Below are positions 55,149 through 64,000 of a stretch of 64,000 bases of DNA, piece by piece (the stretch's first letter is position 1; every line of letters starts with the position of its first letter). The notes under the pieces were generated by a model. The model was not told the origin of the DNA. It searched no databases and saw only the letters and a list, made by a program, of their open reading frames with translations. Location of the stretch: NCBI GenBank assembly GCA_948146395.1, contig OX411543.1, positions 53,734,017-53,798,016 on the forward strand. Reading direction: 5' to 3'. Made by a program: the position numbers and the translations under genes. The DNA comes from Fragum whitleyi (taxonomy: Eukaryota > Mollusca > Bivalvia > Cardiida > Cardiidae).

Positions 55149-55410
55149 GGAGCCGCTATCGCAGTTGGTAGTGCGTCGGACTGACAATCAAGAGGACATA
55201 GGTTCGACCCCCGACGGCGGCACTCGTTCTTTAGACTATTTGTCTCCCACCAATGGGTAGATAACCGTAGACATGTGTGTGATAACAGCTGGAGGCTGGT
55301 AAAAGATATAATGGTTTGAGAAATACCAGGAATCCATTGTTAGGTGCTCCAGCCGTCTAAATATAACTGCAACATTGTTGAAAGCGGCGTTAAACCCCAT
55401 TTAAACAAAC
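55149..55410 (+). mobile_element. near-full-length tRNA-derived SINE
   Basis: The head has TATCGCAGTTGGTAGTGCG (box A) and GGTTCGACCCCCGACGGCGG (box B and acceptor), with a short deletion near the acceptor 5' strand. The body and tail TTGAAAGCGGCGTTAAACCC are complete. Confidence 0.86.
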
Positions 55411-57811
55411 AAAAAATCTTCGTCCGAAGCATAACGCAACTTAGATAGTCAGACACCATCATGTACTTGTTCCAATCTTTATCAAATAGAAGAGCTCAAA
55501 ATATTGTCAATGTAGCGATTTTTGTCTCATGGGTCGTTAGCTGCAACATAGACTAGGAAAAAAAATTGAAAGTGTTCGATATATGGCCCTAGAAGAAAGT
55601 GATAGAGCTTATGTATGCAGAAAAACGGTTCCTAGAAACAACACCTTAAACACGTTTTTCTTCAAAAATGCATAAAATATAGAATGATAATTCACGTTGA
55701 GCTACAGAATGTAGGGAATGTGGAAAAAATCAGTTTGATAAATCGATTTTTTCACACCAGACCATATTTGAGCATATTCGCTAGATAAAATAGTTTTCCG
55801 GTTGAATTTACTGTAGTCAAAGGTCACACACAATTGACAATGATTTCCATTTTTTAAGTCGCCATTTGTCAAAATGGCAGACTTATTGCGATTAGCTGGA
55901 AGGGTGTATATGGTGATAGTGTACAGGGTGTCTGTATACTGGTTTAGGCAATGAACTACTTTTTTTCTGGAATTTACTCTATCTCTTTGCACCGGACCCA
56001 ATGACACCAAAAAGTAGTGCAGACAGTTTAAAAAAAAGCAGCTATTTTGTTTGTTTAATGTAATACTTTGACTTATATTTTTCCTTTTGAGGATAAACAC
56101 AATCTTATGAAAACTTCATAATGGATATCTTGATGTCAAAAGTAAATTTGAGTTGCAAAATTAGTACGCCGAGGATTCTACAAATTTTATTGTCAGGAAA
56201 ATCATCGATCTTTGGATTGCACGTTTAATCACTAGGTGAGTAGACAAATTGTTTTAGCTTGTCCGTCTGTTTTTATTTATTCATCAATCAACGTTGAATT
56301 TAACGGAAAAATTTCATCCACATCATTGATTTAGTCTTTAAAAAACATCGTTCTGGCGATTCTCAAGCCGAAGCCGTAGGCCGCCATACTGGAAAGAATG
56401 ACGCCCCAGATTTATACATGTAAACAAAAACGGTACCGCTTTGTATTTCACTTCCACACAAATATTCGTTCAATGTATTTGATGAATTAATTAGTGCGTG
56501 GGCAATTTATATAAGAAAAAAAATTCTGATAGTGCTTGAGCCGAGGGCTTCAATTGTATTGACCTAATTTTATTTTGTAACCGCTTTTATGATACTACGA
56601 TTTTGATAATACAGAACACAACTTTTCAATTCTACACGATATCGGTTTACATTGAACCGGTCAAGTAAAGATATTGTTGATAAGAATTCAAGAGTGCTAT
56701 TTGCGAACAGAATTAAATTCTGAACATCGATGTCAAATAAGCCGGCTATGTTTTACTTTCGTTTTGAACTGAAGTGATAAGCCCGTTTTTTTTGTTGTTT
56801 TTTTGTTTTGTTTTGTTTTTTCTTAAATACGATTATTCAGAGGTTGGGTTTTTTGTAGTGTTTATACTTTGCATATCTGTCCAATTGCTTGGACCACTAA
56901 CCGCTTATATTAATATGAATTGTCTTGATCATTGAAGTTTGAAACAAAAACTAGATCTAATGAACATTATCAGGAATTTGAACCAGGTTTTTGTTTTAAC
57001 TTGATATTCTCTATGAATAACATTTGACAATTGATACATCTTGAACTGGAAATTGACTTTGGATTTTGATTCTCAGGAGTTTGAAATTGAAAGTGAAAAA
57101 AAGTTGTTGTTTGTGAAAGGGTTAATATAACATATTTTGTCGTATGCAACTCTTTTCAAATTGTATCCCCCCAAAGGAGCTTGAAATTCAGCTGTTTTTA
57201 GATCAGTAAGTGCTTGGGGGTGTGCTATTGTGATCTCTTATCATCTGTTTGCCTGTAAACTATACTGTCGGGTTATTCTTGTCTCAAAATCTGAGTTATT
57301 GATCACAAATGACCAAAGTTCCAAAATATCATGGTATCATCCTCATGGCGACTTTCAGGACCTTCAGCCCTTTGATTTTTTCTTGGTCTGTGTTGCAGCT
57401 AACGATTTGTGGATTTCGATTTGTTGAAAGTATAATATCCCGAGCTCTATTAAGATTTAGAGCTTTTTGATTTCACATTCAAATTATATAATTATTGGTA
57501 AATCAACTGGAAATCCACGTACATTATGCTTAAAAATTCACACATCAAATTCCATTAAAATGTTATAACTTTTAAAATAGTTATCGTCATTTTGAAAGTG
57601 ACCGGTTAGGACTTTTGGCCAGTATAATTCTAAGTGTGTACCTTTCCAATAATGTGACAAAAATATCAGGATAGCTTTCCATGCATTTTTTTTTTTTTTT
57701 TTGAGAAAAAGGGAATTTTTGAAAATACCTTTTTTTTTCTTTCAAGATGCCAAGAAAAGGAAATCAAGAAGTTGAATGATGACCCTCAATGTTAGTGAGT
57801 TAGTATATATA
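55411..57811. other. no gene seen
   Basis: A 132-codon minus-strand frame (55702-56100) is the second-longest open frame in the window but has no recognisable domain, motif or splice context. The rest is AT-rich with a T-run near 56786-56822. Confidence 0.5.
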
Positions 57812-59069
57812 CTGCCGAACTAAAGTTAAGGGCCGGCTTCTGATTTTCATATCTTTAGTCGAAAGTATTATGCCAAACCATGAAAGAAAATGAAAAAGGC
57901 ACATGTTTTTCTGATGCTATACCATCTGCTGCAATAGGCTGACATTGTTTGGAAACACTGGAGTCCAGCTTCAGTGCTTCTAGAGCCCTTTAAAAGATGG
58001 AAATACCAGAAAATATCCGACGAAAGTTTTTCGAATTTATCTGTAGAATCAGTACTGTTGGAGATTTTTAGCATTTTGCACAAGCAGCATATGAATAAAC
58101 TTAACACGTTTCGAACGTATAGTAAATTCGTGGGGTCTCTGTGGTGCTGATTTGGGCTTCTGTTCGACATGCTTCAAATGACCGAACTGAGAACTTGGGA
58201 TATTGAATAGGCTCTGAGATGGCTCCAACACATTTGTCCAGACAGAAAACTGTCCAGGCGACTTACATAAAGTCACTCTGTCATTCAGCGGCTGTATGAA
58301 CAAATTTCAAACTACTGGTGCACCTGATAAGCGATCTAGACGGTCTGACGGTCTAGATATACTGACCGAAGGGTCCTTCTCTACCGTCAACACTAGGCTC
58401 TACGCTACCAATCCATCACCAATATGTCATTGTCAGACAGTCTAAGGGACGCTTCCATCATCACTATAGGATGCGAGACTGAGACTTATTATCTGCAATA
58501 ATTGGGACGCATCTATGGTCGACTGGTATTCATAATCGCATCAATCACCGTCATTTTTGACTCCATATCACACTTAATTTCTCAAGAAGTTTCTCCACAA
58601 AAGCTCAAGAAAGGTACAGCTGAACCGTTGTGCCCGATTAAGTGACTTGTTGCTATAGATTGACCCCTTGGGTATCCTTCGGTGTCAGATGGGGGAAAAG
58701 AACGCGAGCCAGCTTGTGTCAATCAGCTCTTCCATTTCTTACAGAGGTTGCATATATCCATTAAAACAGGTGCAACAGAACCCTGCTAACTCATTGTTTC
58801 CTTGGAACATTAAATGCTTTTCATAAGATAATTTGAACCTCCGGCCCTGAGCTTACCAAAATCAACAGTTTTTTTGCAACTTTACAAATGGGGGGTTGGG
58901 TACTTTTGGCGATTCGCCTTCAGTTGAAAATGCTTTGTTGGTAATTTTGTTTGCAGTTCACGAAAGTCAAAATATTGAATTCACTTCTAGCAAAAAACAA
59001 AGTTGTTGCAGTGTATTTTCAAGGAATGACAAGTAAATATTTCTCTGGCCCTTAACTTTTGTTCTGCAG
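57812..59069. mobile_element. Tc1-like element remnant, 1.26 kb
   Basis: Left end CTGCCGAACTAAAGTTAAGG GCC and inverted right end CTGCAGAACAAAAGTTAAGG GCC, flanked by TA. The size fits a complete Tc1 element. The interior has many stops in all frames; two short minus-strand ORFs (57868-58170, 58049-58303) overlap, but neither shows a clear DDE motif. It is most likely dead. Confidence 0.78.
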
Positions 59070-59924
59070 TATATGATTCATTGATACAAGGAATTGTAAA
59101 ATATTTGATAAGTAACATAAGACGAAAATGCAGGGAAATACGTTCTCTAAGAATGCTCTTTTATTCACCGAAAACTACTTTTCATTTTAAAATCAACACC
59201 AAACATACTTCTACATTGAATAAAGTTGAAATAATAAGATAGAAAATTAGTTGAACATTAGAAGAACTAGAAAATGTAAGATAAAGTAGGTGTATCCATG
59301 CTATTTGGCCACTGCTTTCCATGAAACCACCAACTCTCCAAATTCAGGCCCTCACCTATTTTCATATTTTGTAAAAAAAATCTCCGTACGACAAGACTTA
59401 AATTTGTTTGCTGTTATACAAAACATGTATCTCATTTTATGTATCAGCTTTTTAAGTTTCAAATACTGTTACTCTTTGTCCTACATCATCATCCAATCAG
59501 AGGGCTTGATTTTGAAAATTTTTGAAGGTTTATTTTCCATAAACCTTCCATCCAAGGTTTATTTTGATTATTATTTCATTTAAACGTAGAGGTTTATCTG
59601 TTATACCACGCATGCGTACAGACTAGAACCTACCCCTCATAAATATACAATGACCACGTAGTAAGTACAAAGCGGTATTAGGCGTAGTAATCTATGCCTT
59701 GGGAATTAGGTTTTTTTGCGGACTAAGCACTATATAGTGAGCATACCGTTCGACATTTTCCTTTGAAATTCAAGAGTTCGGACTGGTTTACGATCCTTAT
59801 AGGTAAATGGAACCCTTGGTTTCCTTCGCCTAAAAAGGCCTTGCTAAAAAAGATTTAAATTGGAGTGCATGCCTTCAGATGTCACCATGTCTCTTTATAA
59901 ACCAGGCCTTCGGCGCTTTGTTAG

Positions 59925-60100
59925 CTCCACTGGCCGAAGGCCAGCGAGCTATTGTCATGGTGAATGTCCGTGCATGCGTGCGTAGACATTTTCTTTACAC
60001 ATCTCCTCCCAAACCAATGGGCGGATTTTAACCAAACTTTGTAGAAATGATCCTTTGGCGACCCTCTTCTTAAATTGATAAAGAAATTTTGCCTTTAAAG
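59925..60100 (+). mobile_element. type B hairpin-ended element, 5' fragment
   Basis: TTAGCTCCACTGGCCGAAGG, CCAGCGAGCTATTGTCATGG, then GTCCGTGCATGCGTGCG and TCCTCCCAAACCAATGGGCG. The 3' part is lost. A still smaller type B start lies at 51449-51476. Confidence 0.65.
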
Positions 60101-61054
60101 TAAACAAAAAGTGACGTCACTTTACAATGTAGGATGGTTGATTTGTATACTGTATAAGTCAAAAGCAAATGAAACTTCGTGCGGAGTCTGATAGAAGAAA
60201 ATTCATATAAACTATATAAATGGGCCAACGGGAAAAATTTGACAAACATTAAGTCAAGATGTACTGTATGAAAAACTTTTAGATAGCTCAATAGTCAAGG
60301 TCACGGGTCGAACGTTAAAAGTAAGCCAATTCGGGGCATTTTTTCCACAATTATAAATGAATTTCAAAATATTAATTGTGCCAAGTTGTTTTTTAAATCC
60401 GTCTATGAATGTAATTTATTGTCATGACAAATTCGGATGTACTGGTACGACTTGTCATGGTGATAAATACATACACGTATACCCCTCTCACTGTAAGCGG
60501 GTTCAAAGAAAAAGTGGTGCTTTCCAGTGTTTATTCTTAACATAGGCGTTACTAGAATTTTGAAATTTATACGCACTCAAAAGGTGACAACCAAAGAATA
60601 TATAGGATAAAGGCAATATGTGGGCTGTGGTAAAAGATGACTGTTCCGCGGTCCCCCTTGCTATGATTTGAGCGTAGGTGAATCCACGCTTTATTACCGG
60701 AGATTCAAGGTCTGCGAGAGTAAATGTGAAATGGAAGTTGTGGTAGGGTTGAAATAACGCAAACTTTTGTAACCGTTTGTGCCGTCATGAACAAATGTTA
60801 TATTATTCCTAGTCAGGCTGATTTGGGTCTATACATAAAGCAGACATTCGGAACACCACTCGGTCAATCTCACGATCAACTTCGGATGTACATAGTCGCA
60901 CTATCTTTAAAAATTACGGGAAAACTTTGGAAAAACTCGATGACGTCCGATAAAATGGCGTTAGCCCTAGAATTTTGAGTGAAAACATTCGACGTCGCCA
61001 ACGCTACTCGTTTGAAGTCACTGACGTGAAACCATCGTATCCTTATATAAATAA

Positions 61055-61172
61055 CTTTAGATTCTTAAATAACGACTGAAAAATCTTAATTTTTGAGAAT
61101 TATTCGTGATTCTCAAAATTTAAGATTTTTCAGTCATTATTTACTGTAAAATATAGATCTAAAGATAGTGCC
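61055..61172. repeat. 118-base foldback
   Basis: The inner arm GACTGAAAAATCTTAA TTTTTGAGAAT pairs with its inverse almost perfectly. The outer arm CTTTAGATTCTT pairs loosely with AGATCTAAAG. Confidence 0.8.
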
Positions 61173-61644
61173 GGTTTGCTAGTTTTTCTTACACTGTTTC
61201 CGCCTAAAAAAATGCACAATTATGTTACATACCCATCTGCCTTACATATATATGAGGTCTGTTGTAGTTTACTGAAATGACCGAGTAATGTTCCGAATAA
61301 TAAAGCAGAGTGTTGTATTATATCGATGTCAGAGGATGGAGAAAGGCTGGAACCTGCCTATTAGCAGTCAATAGCTGTAGCCTATTACCTTATTCCTCCG
61401 TTCATTTCATCATTTTTAGTTTCAATTCTAAGCTGAGGCATTTTTTCCAGAACCGTATAAGTAATGCGTTTTGATCACAACACAATGGAAATCTCACGGT
61501 CTACAATGTCAAGTAAATCCGAAATAGCACGTGCTGATCAGAGGGGCATACATCGTGTACTTTGACGTCGACGTCGCCATGCAGCTCTCTAAACGTCATT
61601 GATTAATTAATCGCAATAAATGTGATATGTGATATGAGATATAG

Positions 61645-61808
61645 AAGATAATCGTTTGTTTCAGTGTAAGATCGATTTATATTTCATTGAGTGAGTAACA
61701 AAAGCTATATTTTCACGAGTGGTAGAGCCACGAGTGAAAATATAGCTTTCGTTTTTCACGAAATGAAATATTAATCGATCTTACTCGAAAAACAAACGAT
61801 TATTCTAT
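61645..61808. repeat. 164-base foldback
   Basis: Arms include AGATAATCGTTTGTTT, GTAAGATCGATT, ATATTTCATT, AAAGCTATATTTTCACGAGT and their inverses; centre GGTAGAGC. Several short mismatched bulges. Confidence 0.85.
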
Positions 61809-63775
61809 TTCTTTAATGCAAAAATGAGTCAAAATGTGAAATTTCTTTGACATACTTTCGTAAAGCGCGTCATTTTGCACGTGATTGCTATGCAAGTTCA
61901 TTGTGACGTCACTTATTTCGCCCCGCGTAGATGACGTCAGATAGGATGGAATGCACAAAAGCAGGGTATAAGTTTTTGATAATTTCACTGCTTTTGCGGT
62001 GAGTTTATCAAGTGATAATCCATCGTTATTTCTCGATAAACCACCGAAAAGCATTAAAGAAATGTATTACTTCTACTGCTACTTGGTACTCCCAGTCAAT
62101 CAATTCTGATTAGCAGAGGGACGGATCACGTACCACCGGGTCATTATAAGTAGACTGAAATTGCGCCAAAAAAAAAATAAAAGATTAGACACGATAAAAT
62201 GATAAAAACAGCCTTAATGAGATTATTTCAAGGTATGGAGTAGACTTTCAGCCTTAATGAGATTATTTCAAGGTATGGAGTAGACTTTAGTTCGAATAGT
62301 AGGGAGTTCCACATGCGGATCATGTTCTAGGAAAACTGATGATGACTTTGATTTCAATGGCACTGTTACTATTTTCAAAACAATCAACTGTTTCTGAGGT
62401 AGAGTTTTATCCATTTTTATGTAAAAGCAAATTAAGACCATAGAAATAGAATTGAGCCTGTGCGTTACATTTCCAACCATTTGAAATGTTCGTGAGGTGC
62501 AAACATTGAGTAGCGTTGACAGTCACATACTGTAACTATAAACTATCTGATGGCCTATAGATACTTTGAGGATTTATCCGCTACTATACGCATAGTGAAG
62601 ACCGTCTGGTCAGACTGTGCGGATGCACAGGCTTGTCAGTATTTGCTTTGTGCATATTTGAAATTGTTGGAAATCTCACGCACAGACTCAATTTTCAAAA
62701 ATATCAACTTATTTTGCAAGCACCATCGGTCACGGTATAGCCTACTGGGGCAGTTGATACGTTGCTGGTTTAGTTGATACAATTTAATACAAAAGTTTGT
62801 AAAACCGATAATCATATCTAAAAACATGTATAACCATTTTGTTTTAATGCATATATGCAGATTTGGCATATTTCGTTCTAAATGCATTTGTTAATTAAAC
62901 CCTTGCACCGAGTCAAGTTTATGGACATTCTGTGACAAACTATGGATTACCAGTCTCATGCACGTCGATCATTTCTGTCAGTGTAAACCTCTTTTTAGTT
63001 AAAGTATTCCTCTAGTATCTTATTTTTTTCTTTTTCTTTAATGTCTTTCTTGTATTTTCTTTCTATTTCATCATAATTCCGGCCTACCATATTAGGGCTT
63101 TTCAATTACGAATTCTCAATCGCAGAGGTTTTAGGCCAATACTGGCACAATTAACCATAGTGAAAGACGAATTCGAAGAAAAGTGCAAACACGATATTAT
63201 TATTTTTTCATATTTTTTAATTGCGTATTTTTCCTCAACTGTCGGTTCAATATGAATTCAGCATATTGTAATCATACTCTGTCGTACAGTCACGTACGCA
63301 AACTTGGGATCGGTCGGAGATACCGAAACAGTAATATATCTATGAATAAGATTTAGTATGAAGTTAATCAAATTGGTTATAACCATTTCGTCGATGGATG
63401 TCCAAAATCTCACAACTGCAGCTGATTATTATTTTTTTTTTTTAAAAAAAGGCGCTGTTCATAGTTTCTAAGGTTTTGTGACCAATGCAACAATCATACA
63501 TGTATGACTGTAATTTATTTTATTGTAGCATAAAAAGGACTTTGGTGTGATGGAGCCAACCTGATGAACAACTAGCTCCGCAGCTTTGTGTATCAACTAG
63601 CCCCGTCGGTTCAATATTTTCAATAAAATTGTCATGCAAGACAATAGAAGGGATAACGGGATAATTCTAGCTTTATTCTTAATATTGCAGTCTATATATT
63701 TTCATTTAAAAATATCGAGTCTAAGATCGATGACCGGAAACGGTGTAGACGTAGAAAAATCCAACGACCTTCAGA
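61809..63775. other. no gene seen; possible 5' flank of the terminal exon
   Basis: AT-rich sequence with a 40-bp duplication. It includes CRE-like TGACGTCA words (61909-61942) and no TIR element. It may contain the promoter of the candidate gene at 63776. Confidence 0.45.
62209..62288 (+). repeat. perfect 40-bp tandem duplication
   Basis: CAGCCTTAATGAGATTATTT CAAGGTATGGAGTAGACTTT occurs twice with no mismatch. Confidence 0.97.
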
Positions 63776-63912
63776 ATGGCAGATAAGCCTACCACAAAGG
63801 GACTCACTGCTGCGATATGGAAGAAAATCACTGATTATCGTGTCTCAACGTATGATGTGAAAGGTCAAGCAACCACAGAACTCTCCCATATCCAAGGAAT
63901 TGCCACCAGATG
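63776..63912 (+). CDS. possible first coding exon of a gene leaving the window
   Basis: ATG in AGAATGG opens MADKPTTKGLTAAIWKKITD YRVSTYDVKGQ, then ATTELSHIQGIATR. A donor-like ATG|GTGAGA follows at 63913. Unspliced, the frame stops at 63916. Composition is more protein-like than the surrounding AT-rich DNA. No family recognised. Confidence 0.35.
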
Positions 63913-64000
63913 GTGAGAAACTAGTTCTTGTGCACGGGTACCGCTTCTACACTCCTTGATGTATTCTGTTGATTTCTTGGTTAGGTCAAATGTTCACTGA

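Noticed and set aside
55702..56100. 132-codon minus-strand ORF as a gene
   Set aside because: No domain, no splice context and low-complexity composition typical of AT-rich intergenic DNA. Length alone is not enough.
1..64000. CRISPR array, operon or other prokaryotic system
   Set aside because: Spliced cyclin gene, SINEs, LINEs and polyadenylation signal show animal nuclear DNA; the tandem repeats do not have the repeat-spacer form of CRISPR.

Overview
This window is animal nuclear DNA, AT-rich and intron-rich, and dense in small mobile elements. The repeats point to a mollusc, most likely a bivalve. These are tRNA-derived SINEs with a (CAAT)n tail, elements that start in a T-run with a hairpin followed by CCGTCCGTC-type repeats, and many short TIR elements. 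I cannot name the species.

Only one host gene is certain: a B-type cyclin on the + strand. Eight coding exons lie between 33178 and 49447 and encode 438 residues. All seven introns are phase 0. The protein has a destruction box (RNALGDIGN), the MRSILIDWL segment of the first cyclin fold and a B1/B2-like second fold. Upstream are two CCAAT boxes exactly 32 bp apart and a TTTGAA motif, the arrangement known from G2/M promoters. A 13-codon upstream ORF ends on the cyclin start codon. An AATAAA signal follows the stop by about 150 bp.

Layout. 1-3.4 kb: repeat units carrying a GGTTACC-centred palindrome, one unit split by a hairpin-ended element. 3.5-4.45 kb: a short basic ORF and four stem-loops resembling replication-dependent histone mRNA 3' ends. 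4.5-16 kb: foldbacks, SINEs, a mariner-type MITE and a piggyBac-like MITE, with no recognised gene. 16.0-22.2 kb: a degenerate triplication of a segment of about 1.5 kb; its third copy is split by a 1.27 kb mariner-like element that itself contains a piggyBac-like MITE. 22.2-31.4 kb: MITEs, nested hairpin-ended elements and a 2 kb tandem-repeat element. 31.5-32.4 kb: a dead LINE reverse-transcriptase fragment. 33.0-49.6 kb: the cyclin B locus, its introns filled with a second LINE remnant, sense-oriented SINEs, hairpin-ended elements and hAT-like MITEs. 49.6-63.7 kb: more repeats, including a SINE-derived minisatellite and a Tc1-like remnant. 63.8-64.0 kb: a possible first coding exon running off the edge.

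No rRNA gene, CRISPR array or bacterial-type feature is present. Nothing here is a clear new multi-gene system. The most informative novel-looking items are the orphan histone-type stem-loops, the palindrome satellite, and the hairpin-ended elements whose ends are revealed by nested insertions.
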